Counted from the first letter of the stretch, positions 14,071 to 25,980 are shown. The stretch is 64,000 nucleotides of DNA from Artemisia argyi (GCA_030686995.1 CM060687.1:172031090-172095089); one strand, 5' to 3'. Translations and numbers: made by a program. Notes: generated by a model from the sequence alone, not told the origin.

Positions 14071-16939
14071 AATACAAAAAAAAAAAAAAAAAAAAACCCC
14101 AAGTTTTCTCTCTGGCGAAAAGCGATTAGCGAATACGATTCCCTTTTCACGATCGATCATAATCATTATAATTTTTAATCTTTCTCATTCGTGGATTGGT
14201 TGATTATTAAAAGGTTTGTGATAATTATTATTATTATATTCGCTTTGGGGCAAGAAGTGATTCCATAACTGTTTCCACTATCCTACATAATTATTAACGT
14301 GGGTCGGTGATTCCTTTTCTTGCCTTGATATTCGCTGCTTGTCTTTGTTATTCTATTCATATTATTATCGATTGTAACTTTTATTGATCGACTTTATTAT
14401 GGTTGGAGGCTAGTATTTTGGTTCGTATTGCTATAAACCCTAATCACTAAGATTAGGGTTTTCTTCTCTTTTCTTGCTATCGCATGTTGCTGGTTGTTGG
14501 TTGTTATTCGTTTGCTTTGGTGTCGTGGTGGTGAGAGATGAACAAGGGGTTTTTGAGTCCAAAACTTGTGAAGAAGGGTAACATTCATGTGGATGATTTA
14601 GCTGCTCGTATGGCTAGGTTGAAGGAACATGATGAAGTTAAGTCTTGTGATGGTCCTTCTGGTAGGTTTCAAGGTCGCCAAGCTGCTAGGGTTTTGAAAA
14701 CCCCTAGTGTTGAAGCTGATGTTAGTGATTTGGTGCGTGTGAACCCTAGTGTGAGTATTGATAAAGAGACGCCGGTGTCACTTGATAGTGCTGGGAATAA
14801 GGAGGATGCTACAGCCACTAAAGTTGGTTCCTCTTATAATATTGGTAATACATCTGATCAAGAGACGCCGGTGTCTCTTGATATTGCTGGGAAAAAGGAT
14901 GCTAATGACACTATTAGCATTGGTGAGTTGAGTTCAACCTCAACGATGAACCCTAATAGTGTCACTTTGAACGTACATGATCCAACAGGTTCCTCTAATG
15001 ATGTGAATAAGCAAGCGGAGTCGGGTGTTGAGCCGATTCCACTTACGAAAGATACATCACATGGTGACGACTTGGTGCGGATTACAAGTGTTGATAATGT
15101 CAAGCACTTGATTGATAATGCGCATCAGAATTTTGAGGATGCAATGAATAAAATTCAAAGTGAGATTGGAGCTAATGAAGTTAATTCTCCTTCGCATGGG
15201 ATTAATGAGACTATGAATAAGAGTGTAACTTCTGGCCCTAATGCTCACAAGGTTGATACTACTAATGGTACGGGAGTGAAGTTGGTTTCTTACGCGGGTG
15301 CTACTTCTAATGAACCTCTGAAACATGTTTCTAACTTTCGTAGGTTGGAATGTAGCAAGAACAAGGCTGATGTTGATTTATCAGTCCCATTGAATGTTGT
15401 GCATGAGGTTAACATGAGGTTCGAGAATACTCTCTACGGATACTTCCTTGGTCAACGCCTTGCTTTTCCTATTGTTGATTATTATGTTCGCAATGCGTGG
15501 GCTAAGTATGGCTTGCAAAAGGTTATGATGAATGCTAAAGGTTTCTTTTTCTTCAAGTTTACTTCGAAGAAAGGTGTTGATGATGTCCTTGATAATGGTC
15601 CTTGGTTGATTCGTAATGTCCCTATTATACTTAAACCATGGACATTGAACACCAACTTGCTTAAGGAGGATTTGACTAACATTCCAGTGTGGGTTAAATT
15701 CCATGATGTTCCTTTAGCTATGTTCTCCGATGACGGACTTAGCCTTCTTGCTACTGTGATTGGGACGCCCAAAAGGTTAGATGCCTTTACTAGTCAAATG
15801 TGCAAGGAGTCTTGGGGGCGGAGTAGCTTTGCTAGGTGTATGATTGAAGTAAAGTCGGATGAGGTACTAAAGGATAGTCTCACTGTTGAGATTCCTCTTC
15901 TTGATGGTACGGGTTCGACTATTGAAAAGATTCGGGTAGAATATGAGTGGAAACCGCCTCGCTGTGATAAATGTAAGGTATTTGGACATACTTTGGTTGA
16001 GTGCCCTAAGGTTGTTATACCGAATGCTCAACCTACTATGAATGCAAGTGATGGTTTCCAGCCTGTTAACAATAAGAAGAAGGGTAAGCAAATGGCTTCG
16101 AATTCGGGTCGAGGAGGTTTTACCAAACCTGTGGTGGGTAAGCATTTTGAATATCAGCCCAAAAAGACTCTTCCTGAATCAAAGAAAGCAAATGTCAGTA
16201 AGAAGAAGGCTTCTGATGTGGCTAGTACGAGTGGAACCAAGATCACAACTTCAAATCAGTTTGATGCTCTTAATATGGATGACGCAGATGGTTTTGGTAG
16301 TCCTAAGGTTGTTATTAACATGGATGTGGATGCAGGCAGTACAATGGAAGTTAATAAGGATACGCAAGATTCGCTTAAGAGTGATTCTATGGGAACAATG
16401 GAAGTTGGTTCTACTCCTATTGTTGAGAAAATTAGTAAGCTTGAAAAGCTGCTAATCGATGGGAAAGCTACGCTTGTGGATGATGCTGGTCATCCTATTC
16501 CGTCTACCTCTGCTTCTAAGAGGGCTAACCCATTTTCTAAGGTGGGCGAGGTTGTGGTTTCGGATAGTGAAGATGAGGAGGTTCTTAACACGTTTGATGA
16601 ATCAGCAAATCTTTTTGGTGGTGGTCATGAGCGTGAAGATGAGTATGACTAAGATGATTATTCGAAGCAAATTTATGATCTTCCAGGGGAATTGGATGCT
16701 CTTAATGCCATTTATGGTCTTAATCTCCAAGGTCGTAGGAAGTAGTTTATTTTTTGTCAGAGTCACTACCATCATGTGAGTAATGGTTTATTTTATTGTT
16801 TTGAAAATAGGAAGTATCTTGTTATGTAAGCTTTTCGCCTATGTAACGGGCTGAGATATGGGATTCACCCATATCCGTTGTACTTAAACGTTTTTTGGAG
16901 TAATATATTTACCGGGTCATTGACCTTTTACCCAAAAAA
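14071..16939 (+). mobile_element. ORF1-only LINE-type retro-insertion inside the MULE
   Basis: Flanked by AAAGATTACAAATATA at 14055-14070 and 16940-16955 (16 bp, perfect). The right end is a short poly(A) just before the duplication. The insert consists of a ~470-bp leader, one long ORF and a ~200-bp 3' UTR. There is no endonuclease or reverse transcriptase, so it was moved in trans. Structure and target duplication show retroposition; the LINE origin rests on the ORF1 type. Confidence 0.85.
14538..16652 (+). CDS. LINE ORF1-like protein with DUF4283 and CCHC knuckle
   Basis: 704 codons from ATG 14538. The N-terminal ~270 residues are polar and repetitive (ETPVSLDSAG and ETPVSLDIAG repeats). 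Residues ~283-440 match the DUF4283 pattern of plant LINE ORF1 proteins (FPIVDYYVRNAWAKYGL, then a motif reading FKFTSKKGVDDVLDNGPWLI, then PVWVKFHDVPLAMFSDDGLS). At ~474-490 is CDKCKVFGHTLVECP, a CCHC zinc knuckle. The protein should bind RNA in a ribonucleoprotein. After TAA at 16650-16652 the frame stays open to TAG at 16743-16745 with plausible protein (DLPGELDALNAIYGLNLQGR), so the TAA may be a recent nonsense change or the natural end. No ORF2 follows. Confidence 0.85.
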   Translation: MNKGFLSPKLVKKGNIHVDDLAARMARLKEHDEVKSCDGPSGRFQGRQAARVLKTPSVEADVSDLVRVNPSVSIDKETPVSLDSAGNKEDATATKVGSSYNIGNTSDQETPVSLDIAGKKDANDTISIGELSSTSTMNPNSVTLNVHDPTGSSNDVNKQAESGVEPIPLTKDTSHGDDLVRITSVDNVKHLIDNAHQNFEDAMNKIQSEIGANEVNSPSHGINETMNKSVTSGPNAHKVDTTNGTGVKLVSYAGATSNEPLKHVSNFRRLECSKNKADVDLSVPLNVVHEVNMRFENTLYGYFLGQRLAFPIVDYYVRNAWAKYGLQKVMMNAKGFFFFKFTSKKGVDDVLDNGPWLIRNVPIILKPWTLNTNLLKEDLTNIPVWVKFHDVPLAMFSDDGLSLLATVIGTPKRLDAFTSQMCKESWGRSSFARCMIEVKSDEVLKDSLTVEIPLLDGTGSTIEKIRVEYEWKPPRCDKCKVFGHTLVECPKVVIPNAQPTMNASDGFQPVNNKKKGKQMASNSGRGGFTKPVVGKHFEYQPKKTLPESKKANVSKKKASDVASTSGTKITTSNQFDALNMDDADGFGSPKVVINMDVDAGSTMEVNKDTQDSLKSDSMGTMEVGSTPIVEKISKLEKLLIDGKATLVDDAGHPIPSTSASKRANPFSKVGEVVVSDSEDEEVLNTFDESANLFGGGHEREDEYD

Positions 16940-16995
16940 AAAGATTACAAATATAGAATCCAACAGACAATAACGTTAAACATATTGTTAAAAGA

Positions 16996-18639
16996 TCAGT
17001 GGGTAACACATGAAGAAGTTGGAAGTGCATGCTCATCATTTGACTTCATCTTTTTAGTTGGTCTGTCAACCTGAGGTCTGTGATTGGGTGGTACTATGAC
17101 TGTTGTAGACTCAATTCTTGCCCAGTATTTGCGGCCAGAACACCTATTGATCTTGAATGAGTACATACGCGCCCATGTTTCTAGGCTGTAAGCAGCATGA
17201 ACCCACTCTTCAGGTACAAGAACTCCTTTTCCATCCTCATTCATATAGTTTATTGCAGCCACAGCATGTTTACATGGTATTCTAGTCAGCTCCCACATCC
17301 TACAACCACACTCCTTCCTATCCATGTTAGCAACACAATGATCCTCGTTAGGCACAGATACTTTATATAACGAAGCTGCAATCCATTCAACAACACAATC
17401 AGTAGCTTCTTTTTTGGTTGTATCAACCATGGCTTGCACAGTAGGAGTAAGTTGTCCAACACTCCTTTCTATTATTTGCTGAACTACCACAATCCTCTTC
17501 ACCAAGTACTCCCTGATATATTCAAGAAAAACGATGATGGATTTATCTCTGACTTCATTTAGCTGGCTACAGAACCCCTCACATATGTTGTTTAAGAGTA
17601 GTCCACATAGGGCTTTGCCTGTTGAACAAATCACACATTATGTATTAATATATGATCAATTATCAATATGCTTTTGTCCAGTGCCACTTAATGAATTACC
17701 TGAAAAATGTGATCGGCTCCATTGTTCAGCTGGAATCTTCAGCAACCAATCATAAGCTGCAACTTTGTTATTCTTCAGATGATCCATCTCTTTATTGAAT
17801 TCAACAACAGTTGTGGCTCTTGCAGCCTTCCAAAGCATGTCCTTGTAAACACCTCCTTTCAAATGTGACTTCATTTCCTCATGAATATGCTTAACACAAA
17901 ACCTGTGTGCAGCATTTGGAAACACACTAGCAACAGCTTGTATCAATCTCTGTGAACAGGTAAGGTTATGGATGGTGTTAAAACTTTACATGTTCTCATT
18001 GTGCATAAAACACATGATTAATTATACAATAGAAATGTGCACCTTTTGCCTATCAGAAATGAAAGTGAACTTGCAGTTGGTTTCTATCCCAAGATCCTCT
18101 CCTAGTAGTTTCAAAAACCAACACCAAGTTGCCTTATTTAGTGCATCAACTACAGCATATGTTACTGGATAAATCCCATTGTTTGCATCAATCCCAACTG
18201 CTGTTAGTAATTGACCTGGAAAAGGACCTAACATGGAGAATCCATCTAATCCTAAGAATTCTCTGCCACAAGCTTTGAAACCTTGTTTCATAGCTCCCAA
18301 ACACACATACACCCTTTTAAAAGTTCTTGTTGAACTAGCTGGATTTGGTTCTATCTGTACATCAATCCTAACAGTAGTGCCTGGATTTTGATTAACCAAC
18401 TCTTGGGCATACTCTCTAAGCAGTGCATAATGTTTGGTAAAAACAGGTATACCTGATTGAATTTCACAGGCTTTATGGCATAGCAAATCAGACTTACTTA
18501 CGGGAACATCTTCAATTACCTGATCATCGTCATCAAACACTTCATCATCATTGCGATTATAGTCCAAATCCTCTGAATCACTCCCGCCACTCTGTTCTTC
18601 TGTTTCATTATCTACCTCTACTATTTTCACATTACCCAT
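16996..18639 (-). CDS. MULE (MuDR-type) transposase, three exons, N-terminal region short
   Basis: Exons 18639-18043, 17949-17700 and 17618-16996 have GT-AG borders, join in phase and give 489 residues with no stop. Residues ~130-199 carry the transposase core start (FLGLDGFSMLGPFPGQLLTA with Asp132; ISDRQK with Asp195). Exon 2 has the FCVKHIHEEMKSHL and AEQWSRSHFS motifs. Exon 3 ends with a SWIM zinc finger (CGCRM...IPCKH, ~386-400) and a basic tail. The enzyme would cut and join element ends in the nucleus. The usual MuDR N-terminal DNA-binding region is absent: an acidic stretch of ~45 residues leads straight into a segment reading YALLREYAQELVNQNPGTTV. Either this region is deleted or an upstream exon is missed. 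The gene reads away from the right TIR, which probably holds its promoter. Confidence 0.88.
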
Positions 18640-18685
18640 CTGACCACCTACAATTGTAAGTCCATAACATTAACAACAAATACAC

Positions 18686-18688
<3 letters not shown>

Positions 18689-18733
<45 letters not shown>

Positions 18734-18740
18734 AAAAACT
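18689..18740. repeat. Poly-A tract
   Basis: About 50 bases of nearly pure A between the transposase start and the right TIR. Confidence 0.9.
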
Positions 18741-18844
18741 CACAAAACAGGAGGGAAATTAAAGAAGAAAATGCACTGGTAAAGATTTGGCGGCAACAAT
18801 TAGGGTTGTATCTGAAGTTAAAGGGGTATATTTGTCATTTCATG

Positions 18845-19013
18845 CGATTATACCCTTGACTGAGGGGAAAACTAACGGATGTTAACGGAAAAGGCCTCTA
18901 GGTGGCAATTTTGCGAAAATGTGGAAAGTGGGTGTCTTTTTTGCACTACTTTTTGTCTCGGTCCCGTTTTTGCAATTTTGTGGAATGTTAAGGACCATTT
19001 TTTCAATTTACCC
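18845..19013. repeat. Right terminal inverted repeat of the MULE
   Basis: Reverse complement of the left repeat at 11529-11698. It lies about 200 bp upstream of the transposase start codon on the minus strand, the usual promoter position in MULEs. Confidence 0.93.
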
Positions 19014-19022
19014 TTGAAAAAT

Positions 19023-20058
19023 TAAAAACACATCAGAAATACAAACCCTTTAGTGCAGGCAACTTTATTACACACATTAAATAACTTATGACATTTATAA
19101 GATTATTAACATGAATTTTTTAACACACACTTTAGTCATAATTTAATATCATAATAAAACTGGTAATATGTTTTTAAAATTTCTTTTTGCACTATGTCTA
19201 TTTAATCATAATTTAATATTATAGTAAAACTTGTAATATGTTTTTTGAAATATTTGCACTATGTTCATAACGAGGATTAAATATTCATGTGTTGTAGCGG
19301 TGTATTGTTTGATCAATTAAATCGTTTAATTAATTAACTTTCTTTATACCAAAAATATTGCATATGTGTGTATAATATGTTTTCATACATTTTCATATTG
19401 TATAATGCAATTTATGTTCTTTATCTATTACCTTCTATATTATTCAAACAATTGTAATCATTTTAACTTAGTATATGAGATCATAGTGATTGTCTACGTG
19501 AATAGTCACCATTATATTAGAGTTGCATTACGGGAAAGTTTTCCTTTACGGCTTTACCGTGAGCTCATCCACTTTGGATCACATATAGAAATAATATTGC
19601 ATATGGATGGGAAGACAAATATGTTAGTTCGTCAAAATGATTTTCGCGAATATTATTATCGTGCTCTTGAAAGTTATGATCTAACTTAATATAATTATGT
19701 AACACTTTCGTGATTGAAAAAGTGAATGAAAATTACTTAATAATAGTTTTAATATTTAATTTTGAATTTTATACTTATGAATTTGTTTATTTTTATATAT
19801 ATATAATTGGATAAGGATAAAAAGAAAAATTAAATATAAGTAATGATTATAATAATTAAAGTGCTTAAAATGATTAGTTAAAATATTTTAATGATTATAT
19901 CATCATTAGTGCATATGGATGGGAAGACAAATATGTTAGTTCGTCAAAATGACTTTCACGAATATTATTATCGTGCTCCTGAAAGTTATGATCTAACTTA
20001 ATATAATTTTGTAACACTCTCGTGATTGAAAAAGTGAATGAAAATTACTTAATAAAAG
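19023..20058. other. AT-rich stretch with a ~148-bp direct duplication
   Basis: The segment 19599-19746 is repeated at 19912-20058 with a few differences (both contain ATGGATGGGAAGACAAATAT and GAATATTATTATCGTGCTC). The first copy lies at the end of a 107-codon ORF (19366-19689) that is otherwise AT-driven and not recognised. No gene is claimed. Confidence 0.5.

Positions 20059-20126
<68 letters not shown>
20059..20126. repeat. (TA)n microsatellite
   Basis: About 34 TA units, directly left of a small MITE. Confidence 0.95.
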
Positions 20127-20419
<293 letters not shown>

Positions 20420-20421
20420 AA

Positions 20422-20440
20422 GCCCGCCCAATGGGCGGGC
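20422..20440. other. Perfect GC-rich hairpin
   Basis: GCCCGCCC-AAT-GGGCGGGC, an 8-bp stem with a 3-base loop in otherwise AT-rich DNA. It resembles the terminal hairpins of Helitrons, but the following bases do not show a CTRR end. Confidence 0.5.
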
Positions 20441-22636
20441 ATGACTTGTAATTTTACATTTTTTTGTGTTTCTATTTTCTTCAGCTCCCTTAACAACTGT
20501 TGGTCCATACTCGTTCATTAGAAGCAGCTTTCGACTCGTGTGGCTTAGTTGTTGTTTTTTTTTTTTTTTTTTTTTTTCCAGATATCATCTTCCAAGAGTA
20601 GACATTTGGTGACGTATGGATATAACTTGTGGTTAGTCACATTATCATTCAACCCTACGCATGCTACACTTATGAATTAATACAAACATAGATGAGTATC
20701 ACTTAATATATTAAGCTTATAAGCTCATGATGTATAACTGGTCGAAACATGTTAAGGTTGATACATTCTACCTGTATGACCAGCTACCCGTTTGACTGAA
20801 TATTGTTAGTGGACTGATAAAACCTGTATGACCAGCTACCCTTTTTGTAAAATGATACTTTAGATTTTAGGGTGTTATATGCCAACCGTCTCTCCTCCTT
20901 ACGAAAGTGTTAAGGCATTGCAAAATTACAAATAACATTGAACATCTTCTAATTTCTTAGTTAATCTTAGTAATATAATATCAAAACTTTTCCTAAATTT
21001 CTAGAATTTTTTGTTAAATTCTAAAAGAAATTGTGACATCCTTTTTTTGCCTTGTTATAGTTTTTGTTTGATTGCCAAATTATCTATTTTCAAAAAGTGA
21101 CTAACCTTAAGTTCATAATACAAAGATTATTCGATCCCTTTATGCTGACCCGTGTGTCGTAGTTGTCGCCTGGTTTTTATGTGACAACTCAATTTCTTCT
21201 TTTACTTGAAAATACCGGAAGGATTAGAGAAATTGTATTCAAATCCAGCACAATACATGACAAATTAGGACAATGAGTCCCAATGCCCGTTAACTAAACT
21301 GCCATAACCGCCTATTTTTCTGTTTTTAATTCATAATACTACTAATACTCACAGTGTGGCTGTAGAACTCGAGGGTATTGCTAAGCATATATGAGATTAT
21401 GAGATTTGGTTGAGACTACAACACTTGTCCAACTCTGACTTTGAATGGTCGGAAAACGCCTTCAAAGATCCTATCCAAAACAAATGTCAAGTCAGGTTCT
21501 GACTTTTCTTGATTAGTCTCTACGATTTTAGAAAAACGACGCGCAGTTATTTTAGATAAAACTTTGTTTTATAGGTTTTGTAAAGTGATCTTATCAACTG
21601 TTTTATAGTTTTAGTAATTGGAATTTTTTTTTGAAAATGTTTTGTAAAAGTGTAATTACTTGAGAATATGAAAAAGCAGGCTCTTCTATCATCAAAATGT
21701 TGGGAACGAAAGAAAAACCATGTTAAAATAATAGAGCACGCAGCTTAGGATAATGCCAGAAAGTGGAACTTGTTTTATAGAGAATTAAGGTATCTTTAGA
21801 TTTGGACATTTAGCACCCCGAGCAGCTTCGAGGATAGCCTTCGCTTTCTTGTCCATCATCAGTAAAAGCACCAACCCCTCTTTTCTCCAAACTGATCACA
21901 TTGGTAGAAGCGGAAGATGTTGTTTCTGAAACATGAGTCACAACTACCCTGGTTTTGAAACACGTAAATACATATAAAAACGTATTAGAAGAGTTTCATT
22001 TGAAATAACAGTGGTCGGACCCGGATTATAGTATGTGTTTGCTTCAGTACCATTAAAAAAGTAGGATTTAATAAACTTTTTCGATTATCCAAGGTATCAA
22101 GATATGTCACATAGTATCTTGATATATTCAAAACAAAAGAGACTGTTTACGTACCTCAAATCATGCAGACAATTAAGCGACTTCCTCAACACGATTATAT
22201 GCGTGGTAGAAAGAAGAAGCCAAACAACACGATCCTTGCAACCTGAAAACAAATCCTAAGCTTTCATCTCGACATTCTACTATTGCAACCACACCCTCCA
22301 TCAAACATTCTACAAACACTATAATACGAAGAATTAGTACCAATAACGAATGTGGTCATTCGGTAAATAAAAAGGATGAGAGTAAGAGCTACATCTACGG
22401 TGGTATTTTCCAAGTACGATATTTATCAATGTATCACACTGAGTGAGCCAGTGTTGCGCAGCCTTAGTAATATATGTGCATTAACAATAAACTACAATCA
22501 AGATTTTGGTAAATAGGAGGTTTAATTAAAATGGTTGTTCAGTAGCAGACCTTAAAGAAATTGTAACCAAAATCCACTTTTTATTCAATATCATCACAGT
22601 TCACTTGAATCTCCATCAAATGAGCTTTCTTTTGCT
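20441..22636. other. Long stretch without a supported gene
   Basis: AT-rich with a ~26-base poly-T near 20555. A minus-strand open segment at ~21960-21790 has codon-like texture (it ends KKAKAILEAARGAKCPN) and may be a captured exon fragment, but I cannot name it. Nothing else is supported. Confidence 0.4.
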
Positions 22637-23265
22637 TCATTCATCTTTCGGATCTGAGTGTGGGCCAGAACACGGATGACATTGCAGTACTTCTTCATTT
22701 AAAATATTTGATAGACCTGGGATATCATCCATGTCTGGTACACTATCCAACACTGTGATCCATCCCACCTAAGATAGTAACATGAATTGATCATTCTCTG
22801 TCACAATTTCCTATTTCCAAAGAATAATTCCATATTTAGCAGCACGTACAAAAATGCCAACAACTACAAAAGCATGATGAGAACACTTACCTTCACGAGT
22901 CTAAGCCAAAAAGTGAAGTTTACCTTTAGATACGACTCCCATACATCATCAGTTGCAACTGCATTTCCTAAAACAGGTTCCCATGTAAATCCTGGTTTGC
23001 TCAGTATGTTAGTAAACCATATATAATGAATCCTTAACTGGCTGTATTTATTCCTGAACTGAGCATGGTTGTACTTCTTTTTAGTCTTTTCATATAATTT
23101 TTCTTTAATAACCGACCAACTTGACCTAGAAAACGTGGTCAAGTGGCGGTTACCCCTTTTCACCTCTTTAGACATGATCTTAATGAAAGTATTCTACTCT
23201 AATAAGCTCCAAGTAGCATGGTCAGGCATAACCTCTAGCTCGTCACCATCACCGTTGAGTGCCAT
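22637..23265 (-). pseudogene. MYB/SANT-like domain gene (LIMYB type) with a nonsense codon
   Basis: From ATG at 23265 the frame is open except for TAG at 23196-23194. The segment after it matches the Myb/SANT-like DNA-binding domain PF12776 pattern: a segment reading EVKRGNRHLTTFSRSSWSVI, then FRNKYSQLRIHYIWFTNIL, then GFTWEPVLGNAVATDDVWES. These proteins are typically nuclear and related to transposase-derived DNA binders. Exon 1 ends at 22924 (AAG/GTAAAC). A second exon 22768-22637 joins in phase (VGWITVLDSVPDMDDIPGLS...) and ends at TGA. The nonsense codon within the domain start makes a functional product unlikely unless translation starts at the in-frame ATG 23175, which would lose the first helix. 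Confidence 0.7.
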
Positions 23266-24779
23266 TTAACTACACAAACAAAAGAAACCTTAGTCAATCT
23301 ATTATACCAAGAAAATCAAGCAGAATTAGACGCTGTAATCATTTTCTAATTCTTACAAATCTCATTTTATCGCCTAAAGGAAATTCATAAATTTTGACTT
23401 GATACAATCTGTATATGCAGTCCTTTGTTATGCAATAATCCCAAACTCATCCTTGTTAAAAACTTTTCCATTAGGGTTGTGAGGACTTTGCAATAAATTC
23501 AAATCTATAAAGAGATTTAATTTTGGTTGACTAATGGCATTGTTATTTAATAATGGATACCATGATGTATTTAATAACAGTCCAAGGTTTGAGAAAAAAA
23601 TTTGAGTTCTTGTTCTGGACCTGCTGCAACTAATGGTTCTAATTGTATCTTTTGTTCTGGAGCTGCTTGTGCGTCCTATTGGACATCTTGTTCTAGAGTT
23701 GCTGCAATTTTTTGCTATGTTATGCTGTAATTTATAAGTAGTCAAGAGAGTTGGTCATGATAGTATACAGTGGTTTGTGTCATTAATTTTGAGAGGATTT
23801 GTCAATCATGTTTAACATCAATACACAGTTTCAACAAAATTAATAAGTAAAAAAATAAGAAATGCAATGAAACGTCACCTGATCATGGATAATCCTAGCA
23901 AAAATTTGATTCCAGTAACATGAGACTCCAATGGTTTCGTTACAAATAAATTTATTCTTCTCACTTTACGCCTGTTGTATTTAGCAGCTTCAAATGACGA
24001 AGATGGGCACCGCAACTGCAACTGTGATCTTTTGAAACTATGGTATTCCACTTCAGGTTGTTGCCTATGCACATCAGTAAGTGTGACATGAAGAGCTCAC
24101 CAGATGACGCCGAATTATGTTTTTGAGGACCAATATCAGTGGAAGACGTGATTTGCATATTCGATGCTGTTAATTAAATGATGAAATATTAAACATACAA
24201 ATCATTGTAGTATATCTTTAAACATAGAATTATTCCAAAACTTAACAAATAAGTTAATTAAACTGTGATTGTGTATTAACATTGCTTATGAAATGCCATT
24301 TTAGACCCATTATGACCCATTTTCGATAAGATTGTAATGATGGTAAAAGCTAAAATATGAGGTATTCTAACTCGCAATTATATCATTTGATGAAAGTCAT
24401 TCGTGATGGTATTCAGACGCATGAAAACCTTCAACAATTTATCCAAAAAGAATGATTATTTTGTATCCATATTGTTGTGTAATATCATATTTAGCACTGG
24501 TTATTTATAACTAAAGAAGGGATTAAAGTTTTTCTTGTTGTCAGCCAACCCAAACGGTTTTGACCCGCACTGAAAAATTATGTGTTTACCCGAGTAACTT
24601 GTGCAGACCATCCCAATTGCCCCATCCACATTTATAGGCCAAGAAACTTCAAACAATATTGTAAGTTAATTACCTACTACTTAAAATTATAATTATGATA
24701 GTGTAATAAAAAAATGTACATACCATTTGAATCATAGAAAAGCCATAAATGATAGAAAAACTGAGTTTCGAAGTAAGAC
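23266..24779. other. Region of short minus-strand open segments, not assignable
   Basis: Open segments at 23745-23428 and 24158-23875 (minus) have moderately protein-like texture, for example YNRRKVRRINLFVTKPLES, and possible splice signals. No family is recognised. They may be further exon fragments of the same kind as the dynamin piece next door. Confidence 0.3.
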
Positions 24780-25204
24780 CTACTTCTGGAACAAATAATG
24801 CAGATCTAGGGCCAGTTGCATTCTGTATGGTAGTTCTAATGTCCTCATCAGTTAAGTCCTCACATGGATCAACCTCCTACACACAATAATCCAAACTCAG
24901 AAGCTAGGAGAGATGAAAAATAGCTATGCTAAACCGCATGGGCGCATAGCACATTTACGATATTTATCCAGCAAAAGAACAAAGTTATTTTAAGGATCAA
25001 TAGAGATCCAATTTTTTAGATATATGTTTATGGATAAACTAATTTATTCATAAGAAAGTTAGAAAACACCTTTAACACATCAACATTAAAAGGATAGGGC
25101 AGAAAATTTATCATCTCACTTGGAAAAGCCGCCTCAGCCCCGTGAAGTCATTCCTTTTAAGGAAGTCAAGTATTACATCGACCCTCGAGTCTTCCATATC
25201 CAAA
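24780..25204 (-). pseudogene. Fragment of a DRP3-type dynamin-related GTPase gene
   Basis: Exon-like segments 25204-25120 and 24876-24780 are bordered by AG acceptors and join in phase. The second reads EVDPCEDLTDEDIR and then IQNATGPRSALFVPEV, which I recognise from memory as part of the middle region of DRP3A/DRP3B, proteins that divide mitochondria and peroxisomes. The first (MEDSRVDVILDFLKRNDFTG) does not match the dynamin exon I would expect there, so the join may be chimeric. The GTPase, middle and effector domains are otherwise absent. It is a captured or left-over fragment. Confidence 0.6.
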
Positions 25205-25980
25205 CTGCAATAAAAGGTTCAATAAACCCATTAAACTACTTCATAAAACACCTTCCTAAAGGAGAGACCAATTCTGAACCAATGAATATATAATTATCTG
25301 ATTTGGATTCTTGAAGTCACAATAAGAATTAAATAGTTACGATATATGTTATTCCAGCAAATGTAGAGATATGTACAATCAGTCAATGATACACCACATC
25401 TCATACCACAGGAATAATTTTCATATTTGGTCAGATCAATCGCAACTCTCATTGTTCTTTCTCTTTCTCTTTGGCCTATAATCTTCTACGACTACATCGA
25501 AACTACAAAATATAAACTATCACCGTCCCATTACATAATCTAAATGAATCATATTCAGATAAACAAATAGCTAAACAATCATATTACCTGTGCATAAATG
25601 TAACAGTAATTATTCCTGGCCCTATCTTTGGAGAATTGAACGTGTTAACAAAGTGAATAAGAATGGTGTAAGTAGTTTTTTTTATCTTCCATCATAACTA
25701 ATTATTGTATGTTTTTCTGCTATTTGAAGTTGAACTAATCAACTGATCACATGTTTGAGTGTGTGTAAATTATTGGTTGTTAATAAATTAAGGAAAGACA
25801 AACGTAAAAACAAAACATTAACTTCAACATATTAGGGTTTTAGAGAGAGAGAGTCGACTTCTGGAACTGATATTAGGGTTCTGAGTGAATGAATCGGGCT
25901 ATATTTTGAATATTTTATATTATAAAAAGACATTAATTGCATAGGTTTATAGAATTGGTGTTGCAAAGTTTAAAACAAAA
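25205..25980. other. Possible 5' part of a minus-strand chimeric transcript
   Basis: On the minus strand ~25870-25800 has repeated AAACCCTAA and CT-rich sequence typical of plant 5' leaders. Segments at ~25640-25585 (TVTFMH before GTAATA) and ~25505-25440 (FDVVVEDYRPKRKRKNNES) join in phase across GT-AG borders. No family is recognised and the start codon is not clear. Confidence 0.3.

Larger units (their letters stand above)
11529..19013 (-). mobile_element. Mutator-like element (MULE) with long terminal inverted repeats
   Basis: 7485 bp bounded by GGGTAAATTG and CAATTTACCC. Flanks are TTGAAAAAA (11520-11528) and TTGAAAAAT (19014-19022), a 9-bp target duplication with one mismatch, as produced by Mutator transposases. 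Inside are a spliced MuDR-type transposase on the minus strand (16996-18639), three small extra ORFs on its far side (11941-12336, 12689-13072, 13364-13783) and a retro-inserted LINE derivative (14071-16939). Without that insertion the element is about 4.6 kb. Strand is given as that of the transposase. Confidence 0.93.

Noticed and set aside
15381..15772. Minus-strand ORFs across 14858-16145
   Set aside because: Antisense shadows of the DUF4283 ORF, which has coherent domains over the same bases.
20422..20440. Helitron 3' terminus at the GC hairpin
   Set aside because: No CTRR end within the expected ~10-12 bases and no matching 5' TC end could be found.
23428..23745. 105-codon minus ORF rich in Arg-Thr-Ser as a gene
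   Set aside because: Repeated CAGAACAAGA-like words produce the composition; frames are interchangeable and no splice structure or family supports it.
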